This document shows positions 11,796 to 24,089 of a stretch of 64,000 nucleotides of DNA, one piece after another (the stretch's first letter is position 1; every line of letters starts with the position of its first letter). Made by a program: the position numbers and the translations under genes. The stretch is from Alviniconcha marisindica. Its lineage: Eukaryota > Mollusca > Gastropoda > Provannidae. The notes beneath the pieces are model-generated. The model saw only the letters and a program-made list of their open reading frames with translations, did not search any database and was not told where the DNA came from. The DNA lies in contig JABMCL010002025.1 of NCBI GenBank assembly GCA_018857735.1, positions 363,501 to 427,500 of the forward strand. The letters are read 5' to 3'.

Positions 11796-12240
11796 TGAGA
11801 AAACCACCAGAGCAGCAACAAAGACAACAAAACTCACTCAGGTCACACCGATGTGCCAGACTCCTCGATGTCCGGAAAGACGTTCCCATCTCGAGATTGA
11901 TTTCTCGCCCACTCAGTGAAAACTTTCGGTTGTCATGTCTACGCCTTTCTCGGGTAGATAGACAAAAAGCTTCAATGCAGCTGTTTCGACACAGTGGTGG
12001 TGACTTCAAAGATGCTCTCTGCTTACCTATGTGATGCTACTGAGGGTGAGCTATTCAGACGCTTTCGCGAATTTTTCCCAGTGGAATGTATACCTACCCA
12101 CTCACCTCCCTTCCTTGTAGTAGGTACAGAACTTGTAGGAACATCTGTACAGACAAGTAAGCTCGTGAAAAGCAGAACACCGCGAGGCACAGGCGTACGA
12201 CAAAACATGCTATTGTTTTACATTGTGACATCGTGACAGG
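11796..12240. other. no recognisable feature
   Basis: Two short open frames overlap on opposite strands, without recognisable domains. Nothing is supported. Confidence 0.4.
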
Positions 12241-12303
12241 TGTATGTATGTTTGTGTGTGTCCGTGTGCATGTGCGCGCATGGGTGTGTGTGTGTGTGTG
12301 TGG

Positions 12304-12375
<72 letters not shown>

Positions 12376-12408
12376 TTACTAGGGGGTGGGAAGGGAGCGA
12401 GGGGTGGT

Positions 12409-12445
<37 letters not shown>

Positions 12446-12446
12446 T
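12241..12446. repeat. GT-rich microsatellite cluster
   Basis: Several GT tracts (12285-12300, 12309-12333, 12340-12376, 12412-12444) interrupted by short unique segments. Confidence 0.9.
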
Positions 12447-12539
12447 TCGATACAGAGCAGATCATAACACGAGTTCAGCTGTGTTGTACGATGTAAACCT
12501 GTTGTAGCTGTCACCAGCACAGTCACCACCAGTTCAAAT

Positions 12540-12967
12540 CAGTTCAATGTGGTATCTACGCGCTCGAGAATGCTTATATGTGCTTCATCTCATCCCTCGA
12601 AAAGGTTTTCCCATGTTACTGACCTTTCCAGCCTTTTCAATAATTTGGGACTGATTGACGATATCCCTTTCTCTCCCTCTCAAGCACGAACGTTTATCGG
12701 TTCCTTTTCTACGTCTCTCTCCTCCAGGAGACCCCTGGTGTGATGTCTTTGCTTTGTGCCTGCATGTAGTGTCTCAAGCTCCTCAACACTTGAGATCTTC
12801 CGAGACGAAAACCACTTGTGACAATTGCTTTGCCCCGCGCCAGTGTGTCTGCTCGGTCATTTCCACTCACTCCAACATGTCCGGGGCAGTACATCCACAG
12901 AGGTTTTCGAAGGTAGGTGTCGAAGATTGACACGGGCCAGTCTGGTTGTCCCAGTCCACATTTCACG

Positions 12968-12998
<31 letters not shown>

Positions 12999-13000
12999 CA
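12540..13000 (-). pseudogene. decayed LINE: RNase H region and 3' end
   Basis: On the minus strand the frame ending at 12709 contains WMYCPGHVGVSGNDRADTLA, the conserved RNase H motif of non-LTR retrotransposons (pattern W-x-P-G-H-x-G-x-x-G-N-x-x-A-D). Downstream, to 12540, the sequence matches in degraded form the GKLLRD-type ending seen at 11693 and 21262, with in-frame stops. A (GTT)n run at 12969-12998 interrupts the 5' side. No reverse transcriptase domain remains. Confidence 0.75.
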
Positions 13001-13354
13001 GTGTATCGCATCAGCCAACTATCATGTACCACTTTCACTCAAAGACGAAACTTACGTCATTGATATTTCGGTTGCTGTCGAGAGAATCGTGTTTACGCCG
13101 TGTGCCTGTCTTTGCGGGACAGCAAGGGGTAAAGGAACGGTCCGAGGCGAGAAGAATAAATTGGTGTGTTTTTCAGGCCTGCCGTGATGGGCCTGCAAAC
13201 ACTGCGGGTACCAACAAAGAGGGACCACAATGGGTTTAAACCTTTCTCTTGCCGCGTTTGAAGCGAGTCGGCCGCAAGCTGAGATGGTGACGAGGTGGCT
13301 TAACGCTATCAAAGGGCCGCATGCCAACCGCCGTGTTGAACAATTAGCTACACA
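13000..13354. other. no recognisable feature
   Basis: Unique-looking sequence between the LINE remnant and the minisatellite. No domain is recognised. Confidence 0.4.
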
Positions 13355-14205
13355 GGTACTGAGGGTGGCCATTTACAGTGCACGCTGAGGTGCTGAGGGT
13401 GGCCATTTACAGTGCACGTTGAGGTGCTGAGGGTGGCCATTTACAGTGCACGTTGAGGTGCTGAAGGGTGGCCATTTACAGTGCACGTTGAGGTGCTGAG
13501 GGTGGCTGGCCATTTACAGTGCACGTTGAGGTGCTGAGGGTGGCTGCCATTTACAGTGCACGCTGAGGTGCTGAGGGTGGCCATTTACAGTGCACGCTGA
13601 GGTGCTGAGGGTGGCCATTTACAGTGCACGCTGAGGTGCTGAGGTGGCTGGCCATTTACAGTGCACGTTGAGGTGCTGAGGGTGGCCATTTACAGTGCAC
13701 GTGAGGTGCTGAGGGTGGCCATTTACAGTGCACGCTGAGGTGCTGAGGGTGGCCATTTACAGTGCACAGTTAGGGTGGCCATTTACAGTGCACGTTGAGG
13801 TGCTGAGGGTGGCCATTTACAGTGCACGTTGAGGTGCTGAGGGTGGCTGGCCATTTACAGTGCACGTTGAGGTGCTGAGGGTGGCCATTTACAGTGCACG
13901 CTGAGGTGCTGAGGGTGGCTGGTCATTTACAGTGCACGTTGAGGTGCTGAGGGTGGCTGGTCATTTACAGTGCACGTTCATAGTGCACATTCAGGGTGCT
14001 GACGATGGCTATTCATAGTGCACATTCAGGTGCTGACGATGGCCATTCATAGTGCACATTCAGGTGCTGACGATGGCCATTCATAGTGCACATTCAGGTG
14101 CTGACGATGGCCATTCATAGTGCACATTCAGGTGCTGACGATGGCCATTCATAGTGCACATTCAGGTGCTGACGATGGCCATTCATAGTGCACGTTGAGG
14201 ACGCA
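13355..14205. repeat. minisatellite with two unit families, ~37-38 bp
   Basis: The first 620 bp consist of units built on GAGGTGCTGAGGGTGGCCAT with TTTACAGTGCACG. From about 13975 the unit changes to CAGGTGCTGACGATGGCCAT with TCATAGTGCACATT. A few units carry an extra GCTG. The sharp change suggests two separate expansions of one ancestral unit. Confidence 0.9.
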
Positions 14206-14254
14206 CTCTAACAGTCTGACACAGTAACGTGTCTCATTTCAGGGGCGAGCACTG

Positions 14255-14592
14255 GTGAAGATGTCTAATCAATCAATACTTTATCAGTTTATGTCTGTTC
14301 ACAACAGGGTGATATAAGAACCCCCCCCCCCCCCCTCCAATCATATATTAGACAACAACAACAAAATTATATATTAGTAACTTATGCTAACTTACCCACA
14401 GAACTATGAACGATCAGTTTAACAATAGAAGCTATAACATCGGTGTTATACAAAATGTCTCTTATATTGTTACGAACTTTAAAGTCATACCGACTTTTCT
14501 GAAGTAACCTTGTAGTAATAGGGCATTCAAGTAGTATGTGGTTAACAGATAAGACATTCCTACGAATGCAAGCCACATTCTGTGAATATTAA
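14255..14592 (-). pseudogene. LINE 3' end remnant (HILLECP family)
   Basis: On the minus strand a 64-residue frame (14576-14382) carries LSVNHILLECPITTRL, the zinc-knuckle-like C-terminal signature found after the RT/RNase H region of many non-LTR elements. It is followed by a non-coding 3' end and a short (ATTG)n tail (ATTGATTGAT near 14264). A second copy of the same family is at 56565-56880. Confidence 0.75.
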
Positions 14593-14690
14593 GTGTTCTG
14601 AAGATGTCTAAGTCTGACATTTAAAGGCCCGGGATGCTGAAACATCCTCTTCGCTTGCAGTGTCTCGGTGATGCCGTGGCGCTGCTATGA

Positions 14691-14806
14691 TATGTTTGGG
14701 TCCTGGTTGATTGAATGTTTAGCGGTGCCGCTCGTAGCCTACTGATAGATATGTTTGGGTCCTGGTTGATTGAATGTTTAGCGGTGCCGCTTGTAGCCTA
14801 CTGATA
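14691..14806. repeat. 58-bp tandem duplication
   Basis: Two nearly identical direct copies of a unit beginning GATATGTTTGGGTCCTGGTT and ending GTAGCCTACTGATAG. Confidence 0.9.
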
Positions 14807-14867
14807 GGTTTCACGCATTCTCGTTCGACTGTTTTCACATCTCTAGACTGATGATGATGTAGAGCTG

Positions 14868-15027
14868 CATGTCCTCGGATGTCGGTTGGCATGTTAGGCA
14901 CAAACTGTGATCAGTGCGTGAGCATGGTTCAGTGTTGCTTTACATCCACGGAAACCATAAGGCTCGTTAGGACGGGGAGCCCAGGACGGCCACCTCGACT
15001 TTCACACAGCTCCTGAACTCTGCGATG
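14868..15027 (+). mobile_element. dispersed element E1
   Basis: E1 copy with GTCCTCGGATGTCGGTTGGC, CGTTAGGACGGGGAGCCC and GACGGCCACCTCGACT, ending CTCCTGAACTCTG. Confidence 0.75.
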
Positions 15028-15044
15028 ATATCTAGACTACCCCT

Positions 15045-15300
15045 GGCGGAGTTTATATACCTTGTATAATTTACTCGCGTGCCATGTGAGAGTTACCGTC
15101 AGCGACTCGGGTCTTTGTTGTGTAAACATTTACTTTTCAATACTGTGATAATAATACGTTGTGTGTGTATGGTGTGCTTTTTTGCCCTGTTAAAATATTA
15201 GTTTGTTATTTATTTTATTTCTTACTGTGCACCGCAAGACAAACTTACTTGTAAACTTGTACTGGGACAAGAAAAAATTAATATTCTGATTCTGATTCTT
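15045..15300 (+). mobile_element. dispersed element E3 plus retroelement-like tail
   Basis: E3 landmarks are GGAGTTTATATACCTTGTAT, GCGTGCCATGTGAGAGTTAC and CTTTGTTGT. Downstream, TACTGGGACAAGAAAAAATT and a short (ATTCTG)n tail at 15278-15300 look like the 3' end of a non-LTR element. Confidence 0.55.
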
Positions 15301-15489
15301 AACGCTGTACAAATCAAGAAATGTTATATTTCAAGACACACATCAATATGTTACTTAAATTAGCCTAAAACAACAACTTAAAAAGAGAAATTCACTCTAT
15401 CTTTATATCAATACACATATATTTAAAATTCACTTTAAAACATAGCACTTAGAATATACGAATTTATGCATTAAGCAAATAATGTAGTA

Positions 15490-15748
<259 letters not shown>

Positions 15749-15749
15749 A

Positions 15750-16240
15750 CACACTACAAGCGCACACCCACGTGTGCACACATAATATGCGAAGTGGTAT
15801 ACGTTTATTTGTCTATGATATATAAAGTCCCATGTCCTGGACAGAAATACATTAAACCTCCGTGAAATTACATGTATGACCCCAACTTTAGAAGGTGTAG
15901 GGGAAGGGGTGCTGGGACAAGGGGGGGGGGGGGGCAGATTTAAAAGGTACAGAGGGAGGGTCACCTTGTCACGAAGAACAAAACTCTCCCATCGTTGTCA
16001 AGGTACGACTGTACCTGCATTAGCCTCCACCCCGGAATAAAAACGGATAATTGGCTGCCGTGAGAAGTTCACTGCGGTGTCCTTTGTGCCCCTTCGCCGA
16101 TGCTGTGCCTTTGTTTGAGCAGACGACAACGTGGTGCGGTTTACGTTGGGTCAGTATGTACATCATTCCCTCGCTGCACAAACAGGTGTCAGGTGGGTGA
16201 AAGGGCCTGCGTGGCGCTCTTACCGGCATACCGGCAGTCA
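15750..16240. other. no recognisable feature
   Basis: Contains a poly-G run near 15920-15935. No gene or known repeat is recognised. Confidence 0.4.
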
Positions 16241-18795
16241 GTTATTTTACAGGAACTTTAAAGTTCCTTTAGAATAACTGACCATACCGGCAGTCAGTTA
16301 TTTTAGAGGATCTTTACAGTTCCTTTAGAATAACTGACCATACCGGCAGTCAGTTATTTTAGAGGAACTTTAAAGTTCTTTTATAATAATTGACCATACC
16401 GGCAGTCAGTTATTTTAGAGGATCTTTAAAGTTCCTTTAGAATAATTGACCATACCGGCAGTCAGTTATTTTAAAGGAACTTTAAAATTCTTTTATAATA
16501 ATTGACCATACCGGTAGTCCGTTATTTTAGAAGAACTTTAAAGTTCCTTTAGAATAATTGACCATACCGGTAGTCAATTATTTTTGAGGATCTTTAAAGT
16601 TCTTTTAAAATAATTGACCATACCGGTAGTCAGTTATTTTAAAGGATCATCGAACTAACTGACTATGCCGGTAGTCAATTATTTTACCGGTAGTCACTTA
16701 TTTTAATGGGACTTTGAACGAATTGACTATACCGGTAGTCAATTATTTTACTGGTAGTCAACTATTTTAAAGAACTTTGAACTAACTGACTATACCGGTA
16801 GTCAATTATTTTACCAGTAGTCACTTACTTTAATCGGACTTTGGACAAATTGACTATACCGGTAGTCACTTATTTTACTGGTAGTCAACTATTTTAAAGG
16901 AATTTGAACTAACTGACTATATCGGTGGTCAGTTATTTTAAAGGAACTTTGAACTAATTGACTATACCGGTAGTCTGGCTACACCAGTAGTCAATTATTT
17001 TAATGGAACTTTGAACTAATTGACTATACCGGAAGTCAGTTATTTTAAAGGAACTTTTAGCTAATTGACTATAACGGTAGTCAGTTCAGTTGGTTGAGTG
17101 TTGCTTTACGTCCACAGAAAGCGTAGGCTTATCAGGGACGGGAGCCCAGGACGGCCACCTCGACTTTTACACACCTCCTGAGCTCTGAGTTATTTTAAAG
17201 GAACTTTGAACCAGTTGCCTATACCGGTTGTCAGTTATTTTACCGGTAGTCACTTATTTTAAAGGAACTTTGAACCAGTTGCCTATACCGGTTGTCAGTT
17301 ATTTTACCGGTAGTCACTTATTTTAAAGGAACTTTGAACCAGTTGCCTATACCGGTTGTCAGTTATTTTACCGGTAGTCACCATACCGGTTGTCAGTTAT
17401 TTTACCGGTAGTCACTTATTTTAAAGGAACTTTGAACCAGTTGCCTATACCGGTTGTCAGTTATTTTACCGGTAGTCACTTATTTTAAAGGAACTCTGAA
17501 CCAGTTGCCCATACCGGTTGTCAGTTATTTTACCGGTAGTCACTTATTTTAAAGGAACTTTGAACCAGTTGCCTATACCGGTTGTCAGTTATTTTACCGG
17601 CAGTCACTTATTTTAAAGGAACTTTGAACCAGTTGCCTATACCGGTTGTCAGTTATTTTACCGGTAGTCACTTATTTTAAAGGAACTTTGAACTAATTGA
17701 CTATACCTGTAGCCAATTATTAAAGGAAATTTGAACCAATTGACTATACTGGTAGTCAGTTATTTTAAAGGAATTTTGAGCTAATTGATTATACCAGTAG
17801 TCAGTTATTTTAAAGGAACTTTGAAATAATTGACTATTCCGGTAGTCAGTTAGTTTAAAGGAACTTTGAACCAATTGACTATACTGGTAGTCAGTTATTT
17901 TAAAGGAACTTCGAACGAATTGCCAGCCTTCTAGTTAAGGCTCTGAGTTATTTTAAAGGAACTCTGAACCAGTTGACTATACCGGTTGTCAGTTATTTTA
18001 CCGGTAGTCACTTATTTTAAAGGAACTTTGAACTAATTGACTATACCTGTAGCCAATTATTAAAGGAAATTTGAACCAATTGACTATACTGGTAGTCAGT
18101 TATTTTAAAGGAACTTTGAGTTAATTGATTATACCAGTAGTCAGTTATTTTAATGGAACTTTGAAATAATTGACTATTCCGGTAGTCAGTTTAAAGGAAC
18201 TTTGAACCAATTGACTATACCGGTAGACAGTTATTTTAAAGGAACTTCGAACGAATTGCCAGCCTTCTAGTTAAGGCTCTGAGTTATTTTAAAGGAACTC
18301 TGAACCAACTGACTATACCGGTTGTCAGTTATTTTACCGGTAGTCACTTATTTTAAAGGAACTTGGAACTAATTGACTATACCGGTAGTCAATTATTAAA
18401 GGGAATTTGAACCAATTGACTATACCGGTAGTCAGTTATTTTAAAGGAACTCTATTATAAAGGAACTTTGAAATCATTGACTATACCGGTAGTTATTTTA
18501 AAACAACTTTGAACTAATTGACTATACCTGTAGTCAGTTATTTTAATTAGGAACTTTGAACCAATTGACTATACCGGTAGTCAATTATGTTAAAGGAACT
18601 TTGAACTAGCTGACTAGACCAGTAGTCAGTTATTTTAAAGGAACTCTATTATAAAGGAACTTTGAAATCCTTGACTATACCGGTAGTCAGTTATTTTAAA
18701 AGAACTTTGAACTAATTGACTATACCGGTAGTCAGTTATTTTAATTAGGAACTTTTAATTAGGAACGTTACAATAACTGACTACCGGTACACCAG
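16241..18795. repeat. satellite of palindromic units
   Basis: At 16241-16620 each unit of about 57 bp is close to a perfect inverted repeat: CCGGCAGTCAGTTATTTTA, AGGAACTTT, then AAAGTTCCTTTAGAATAACTG and ACCATACCGG. From about 16640 the units are half-length variants of about 44-65 bp (ACCGGTAGTCAGTTATTTTA, AAGGAACTTTGAAC, TAATTGACTAT) that keep the palindromic GACTATACCGGTAGTC joint. The longest regular block (17190-17690) repeats a 66-bp unit. A segment near 17690-17940 recurs near 18020-18270, showing a higher-order duplication. The only foreign insert recognised is E1 at 17087-17183. Confidence 0.92.
17087..17183 (+). mobile_element. E1 fragment inserted in the satellite
   Basis: Partial E1 (TGCTTTACGTCCACAGAAAG, GACGGCCACCTCGACT, CTCCTGAGCTCTG) with satellite sequence on both sides. 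Confidence 0.75.
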
Positions 18796-18808
18796 TAAGA
18801 CCGGTGCA

Positions 18809-18934
18809 AGGTCTTTCCAATGTCAAGTGCCTTGCGTGTGGAACTCTGTTCCGATCCGGAGTCATTTTTCAACATTTCTCGCATCTTTTGAATCCAGCTT
18901 CAAAACGCATCTCTTCCGCACCACCTTCACCTGA
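18809..18934 (+). pseudogene. non-LTR retrotransposon ORF2 C-terminus fragment
   Basis: The plus-strand frame ending TGA at 18932-18934 reads SSALRVWNSVP, then FESSFKTHLFRTTFT. This matches the WNSLP...FKTHLF ending typical of LINE reverse-transcriptase proteins. The rest of the element is gone: palindromic satellite directly precedes it. Confidence 0.65.
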
Positions 18935-19570
18935 AACTCTGAAATTAACACTGTGGAGGCGAGGTATGGGGCAGGAAGGGGAGGGGGGGGTGAAGGGCGG
19001 TTGGGCAATCTGAATCACGCGCGAGCGTGTGCTAATCAGGTCATCGATGTTCACGCCTGGTGTTTTGTGACGCCGTGATGCGCACACGGACAGACGGTGA
19101 AACTAGTTCTGAAAATCATTTGAACTCGAAGGTTTGCTCAGCTGATCTGTACTGGCTCGCAAAACAACAACATCAACAAATGCACAGAGACACGGAACAG
19201 ATTTGTTTGCAACAAGACATTAATTGGCAAACTCCAAGCACGTGTAAGGTTAAGAAAAACGCACATTTAATTCAAAACACAACATGCGAATTTTGCAGCT
19301 CTGATTATATACATGTATACAGACATGTACAAGCAAATGACAAAATAATCAGTCGCAAATGAGCTGACGTAAATTAGGCTAAAGCTTCTTCTTTTTTTTA
19401 CAGACATAAGAAATCTTTTACAGACATAAGAAATCTTTTACAGACATACCAAAGTATGTGAAAGTAATGTGACGGACCGGAGTGGTGGAGTGAGAGGTCC
19501 AGCGGCAGGAGAGAGATGTTGTTGTGCCGGTCACAGATGCTGATGTGCAACGTCTAAAGTGTGCGTAAGA
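18935..19570. other. mostly unique; short 20-bp triplication
   Basis: Three copies of CTTTTACAGACATAAGAAAT lie at 19395-19450. Nothing else is recognised. Confidence 0.5.
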
Positions 19571-19571
19571 A

Positions 19572-19645
19572 CTTTGGTGTTTTACGCCCAGTCAGCCAGT
19601 ACGGTTATATCAGGGCGAGTATTTAGGTGTGGTGCACAACACTAA
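19572..19645 (+). mobile_element. dispersed element E2
   Basis: GGTGTTTTACGCCCAGTCAG followed by GGTTATATCAGGGCGAG, the E2 landmark pair also seen at 23600, 45900 and, inverted, 60000-60340. Confidence 0.65.
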
Positions 19646-19714
19646 ACTAAACTGCCGGCGCCGAACGCGTGTGGCGACAGCTATGACGAGACACCACTTA
19701 TAAGTCAGCAACGT

Positions 19715-20045
19715 GAGCCGGTTTGGCCTAGCGGTAAGGCGTTAGGCTGGTAAGCGGAAGGACCTCGGTTCGATACCGCTTCGGCTCTCCTTTCTCTTCA
19801 AAAAGGTTGTGGTTTGTGGACACTGTCTTGTGACTTTGTCCATCAATTCCTACTGAAACATTAAAATGGCTCTCATCGCTGCCCATCTTAATGCAGAAGT
19901 CATTCTGGTGGTGACAGTGTAGCGATAGGTATATAATCTCCCTCTCCCCCCATCTCCATACCCCCTTCCCCCCCTTCTCCCCGTCCCTAATAAGCCGTAC
20001 GGTTCCTGCGGACGTTAAGCACCATGTTTATTTACTTACTAAGTC
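19715..20045 (+). mobile_element. tRNA-like head SINE with E1-type tail
   Basis: The first 74 bases (19715-19788) resemble a tRNA: a 7-bp acceptor helix GAGCCGG/TCGGCTC, the D arm GCCTAGCGGTAAGGC and the T loop GGTTCGATACC. The anticodon and T stems pair poorly, so this is a SINE head and not a functional tRNA gene. The tail (CCCGTCCCTAATAAGCCGTA ... GGACGTTAAGCACCATG) matches E1 in reverse orientation. Confidence 0.6.
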
Positions 20046-20079
20046 AGCAAGGAGCAGCTGCCGTTTCTTTTTCTCATTA

Positions 20080-20170
20080 ATAATAATAGGGAACTTATAG
20101 AACGCTTTCATAAACTCAAAGCGCTTTATAATTGAACTTAAAGAAAAACATACAATGCGCAGATACCCAT
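20080..20170 (+). mobile_element. dispersed repeat (AATAATAGGGAACTTATAG family)
   Basis: The segment with AATAATAGGGAACTTATAGA and ACTCAAAGCGCTTTA recurs at 54430-54530. The family assignment is unknown. Confidence 0.65.
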
Positions 20171-20269
20171 AACATTACTATTTTCATCTATGCTTCAACA
20201 GTTCATGGTCAGTGGCCCAAAATCACACTACAAAGTACAACTGAACATACTACTTCTAATTCTATAAAA

Positions 20270-20332
20270 GACACACACACACACACACACATATATAGAT
20301 AGATAGATAGATAGATATACACACACAGACAC
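20270..20332. repeat. CA/GATA microsatellite
   Basis: A CA run (20271-20290), a short TA/GATA run (20291-20318) and CA again. Confidence 0.9.
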
Positions 20333-21260
20333 GATGCAAAACGGATTCAGAGATCAAGCTTCTCATTTAAGAAAAGAGGAAACCGCAAGATCTCATAGTG
20401 TACACCGATGGTTCAGTCACAAGTCAGGGTGGGGCTTCGCTGTCAAGCAGAGTGCGACGACGATCCGTAACTTTTCATAGCAATGTCCCCACTGCAGGCT
20501 GGGATGAGACAAGTAAGTAACTGGATTTTAACGTCCTGTGAGCCACACAGGGTCACCTCAGGACAGCCAAACTCAAGTCATAAGCAAATGCACATTTCAA
20601 AACTCTTCTCATATAATTATATAAACCCTTTGTCAAGTCAATCCACAAAACCAATCACTTCGCAAACATAACACAAAACATACATACACAAGCATCAGAC
20701 ACAAAATTTCGAAGTGTTAGTCCCTTCAATATTACCCCTGTTAAAAGAGCACATAAGGCTGGGACATGCTGGTATCGTCGACTATTCCGTCTAACTTACC
20801 AATACCAGATTAAAGACAAATATAAATATAAAAATAAATTAAAGGAATGGACAGACACAATACAAAATTAAAAATGTTATATAAATCCATAATGGCAAAT
20901 ACCAGTGGCATATGGCAGCAAACTGCACATCCCACAAATACGCGTGTGATAAACAACAGCACAGAAGATTCACAAAAATGAACGTGTTAACAAAGAACAG
21001 CCGGGGAAAAACAGTCTAGGCAATGGAATTTAATTACAAGACGTCGTACCTGTAGCCCGTCGAAAAGGAATTTACTTCAGTAGTAAAAAAAAAAAAAAAA
21101 AAAAAGGGACCAAAAAGGCCTATCGGCATTCAAATAATCAACATAATCCACTTAAATACGTACAAAAAATCCGAACTGATCGTCAATGAACGGGTAGTTA
21201 CACTAAAGGGTTTGCATTTAAACAAAATCCCTCTAAACACCAATATTTTTCAGTTCACTT
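20333..21260. other. no gene; E2-like fragment and poly-A
   Basis: A fragment resembling E2 (TTTTAACGTCCTGTGAGCCA, ACACAGGGTCACCTCAGGAC) lies at 20520-20575. A 21-base poly-A is near 21087-21105. The remainder is AT-rich and unrecognised. Confidence 0.45.
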
Positions 21261-21261
21261 C

Positions 21262-21348
21262 GGTTCAAGGTGTTATCTATGCGCTCGGAAAAGCCCATAT
21301 GCGCTCCGCCCCGTCTCTCAGAAGTTTCCCCAAATAAATGTTTTTCAA
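21262..21348 (-). pseudogene. LINE 3' end fragment (GKLLRD family)
   Basis: The minus strand reads YLGKLLRDGAERIWAFPSA and a stop, the same C-terminus as the remnant at 11693. Confidence 0.65.
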
Positions 21349-21404
21349 CACATCTGAAGCTGTACTCAGTCCCGTGGGTACACGTATACATACACTTATG
21401 CGAG

Positions 21405-21600
21405 AATTGTAGACAAAATATACACTATTACGAGAATTGGAAACAAAATATACACTATTACGAGAATTGGAAACAAAATATACATTGTTACGAGAACTAT
21501 ATATTTTATACACTATTACGAAAATTGCAGACAAAATATACACTATTACGAACATTTTAGACAAAATATATAAATTACGAAAGTTGTAGACAAAAATTAC
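21405..21600. repeat. 30-bp minisatellite, ~7 copies
   Basis: Units built on TACGAGAATTGGAAACAAAA with TATACACTAT. The last units have diverged. Confidence 0.85.
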
Positions 21601-21824
21601 AAAGCTCATGAAAGAAAGTACAAAACCTCTGAGGTCGTTAGATACCGCCTGCAGGTCAGTGCCATGGGTTCACGTCTGATGTTTAATACCGAGATTTGCA
21701 CTCAAGTCCACGGTCAAAATTGTCCAAATAAACCGAGCCGCACAAGTTTACACGACTGACCTACACACGGTTTGAAAACACTCAGGAGCTTCACTACTCG
21801 ATGCTCCCCTTTGAAAAGAAGGCG

Positions 21825-22082
21825 TGTACTTGGTGCGGCACTTTGAAAAGGAAGCGTGTACTTGATGCAGTACTTTGAATGGAAAGCATGTACTTGTAGC
21901 GGCACTTTGAAAGGAAGACGTGTATTTGGTGCGGCAGTTTGAAAGGAAGACATGTACTCGATGCGGCACTTTGAAAGGGAGACGTGTACTTGTAGCGGCA
22001 CTTTGAAAGGGAGACGTGTACTTGTAGCGGCACTTTGAAAGGGAGACGTGTACTCGATGCGATGCGGCACTTTGAAAGGAAG
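21825..22082. repeat. ~32-bp minisatellite, ~8 copies
   Basis: Units read GCGGCACTTTGAAAGGGAGA with CGTGTACTTGTA. They produce long artefactual minus-strand frames. Confidence 0.88.
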
Positions 22083-23598
22083 ACATTATGCGGCGAGGAG
22101 GGGGAGCGGGGGGCAGGTTATACCAGATAGACACGAAGTGTGAATCTAAGTCTGCAGCCATGCTGCATGCAGCATCAAACACAATCAACTTCAGCTAGTC
22201 AGCAAAGACCAGGTATGAATATCGATCATTATATACATTTACCTTAACACCATTGATGAGAAAATATGAAGTATTCAGTGCTGTAACCCCAGAACGCATG
22301 AAAACGAACGAAACTACGAGCCTTCTCTTTTTCGATTTCCAACTTGCCTATGGTCTTTACGTGCACGACCGGAAGCACGTGGACATGCGTCGCTATTCGT
22401 TTTCATCCGATTGACCAGACCCTTAGTCATCAGGAGTGTAGTCCAGTACACAATGCAAGAAAGCGCATTTTGATTAACTTCACACTGACAGGAATAAACA
22501 TGTGATTTTACATCTGCAGAAGCTCCGTCACAAGCAAGAAAGAAATGTATGGAAGGAACTGAAATGAAAATGGAATAAAAGTAGCAATCTCAACCAGAAT
22601 AAAATGAAAATTAGCAATCTAGGCAGGAACAAAGCAAAAAAACGTGTCCATAACGTTGGTTTGACATAAATCGTCAACATAAAGTCATGCGCACGGTCAC
22701 GAGTACAATCAGTCTCAAAATAAATGAAGACTTTCAACAACAGAATTGAAACAAGGTTGACTGCTGGCTTTTTAAAACATGATCAGAACACACAAACGGT
22801 TAAAAAGGACGCCAATTTTAATGGGACAATACAAGACGCATGCAATTCTTCGGGTTGAGCCCCATTTTCAAAGCGACAAAACGACAGTTAAACGATGACG
22901 AAACGAAAACAGTAGATAATGGCTTATCCCGTGACGATTTGTGAAATGCCTGGAGTGTCCGGAAGAATACTGGCATGAATGTGACGGGTAAGTAAAATAG
23001 ACGTCAAAATTAGATGACACATAACAGGGGGCAGTGTGGGGGGGGGGTGAACTTTGGCATACAAGTGGATAACAATATATCTATATCAATAAGAAAGAGT
23101 CCGACCTTGGAAAAGGAAAAGCATCCAGTTCTAAACATGCCAGGGGATGCCTCGATGAATGCATCCGGAGTACCCGGGGGGAAAACCCATTAGTCGGACA
23201 CAGAAAGAACCGTGTTGACCCTGCGTTCGACTGACTGTGGTTGTTGTTTTTTTAAAGGGGGCGGGGGAGCTTACCCTGCAAATGTGCTTCACTGCTCCAG
23301 ACTGTACAATTTCCTGGCTGAAAAGTGCACACACACACACACGCCTATAAACAGTGTACTCGATGGTCCTGTAACAAATCTACTGTCAATACTGTGCATT
23401 TTGTTAGAAGTCCTTTCACGTGCTCAAGCGAAGGGAGGGGGAGCCTTGATAATTTCAAATTTGGCACTTCCGAGCGACGGCGCCGCAAGCATGGCAGTGA
23501 AAGGGTTAAAATTAGCGTTCTTTTGAACTGCTCGTGTTTAAAAAAACTGACAATTTATTTTTTACAGCAAATAAGAAGGCATAAGTACAGTAAAGTAA
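22083..23598. other. no recognisable feature
   Basis: Unique-looking, with a short CA run near 23327-23342 and poly-G near 23038. No domain-bearing frame. Confidence 0.4.
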
Positions 23599-23599
23599 C

Positions 23600-23650
23600 T
23601 TGGTGTTTTACGCCCAGTCGACCAGTGCGGTTATACCAGGGCGAAAGAAG
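23600..23650 (+). mobile_element. dispersed element E2 fragment
   Basis: GGTGTTTTACGCCCAGTCGA followed by GGTTATACCAGGGCGA. Confidence 0.6.
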
Positions 23651-24089
23651 GCATCAAACACACAATATTAGCTCAAGCATTGGGAAACAAATGACTGAAT
23701 TGAGATTATTTATGGAAGGTTCTCCCTTTACACTGTAGTAAAGATACAAGATTCGATTGACTCCGCTTACTAAAACCTCGCTTATAGTGAACTTCATTTA
23801 TTGTAAATAAACAAACGAAAAAGTCCAAGCTGAACTTTTTTTTTTTTTTTTTTTTTGTCATTCAAAAAACACCTGAAAATATTAAAAAATTAATCCTCGA
23901 ATGGTACAAACTCTGATACAGTGATAGTACACAAATCTGAGTTTAGACCTCTGATATAGTACACGAAAAACAATTCTTGTCGATTTTGCTACAAGTCTGT
24001 TGTATTATTACTGCTGTGTGGTTATTACTGTTGGTACTAGTATTATGAATATTATCCAGATTTGTCTCACGGGATACTGGAGCAAAGTC
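23651..24089. other. AT-rich, no recognisable feature
   Basis: Contains a poly-T run near 23838-23857. Nothing else is recognised. Confidence 0.4.

Noticed and set aside
19715..19788. Possible tRNA gene
   Set aside because: The acceptor helix and D arm pair well, but the anticodon and T stems do not, and a SINE body with E1-type tail follows. It is treated as a SINE head.
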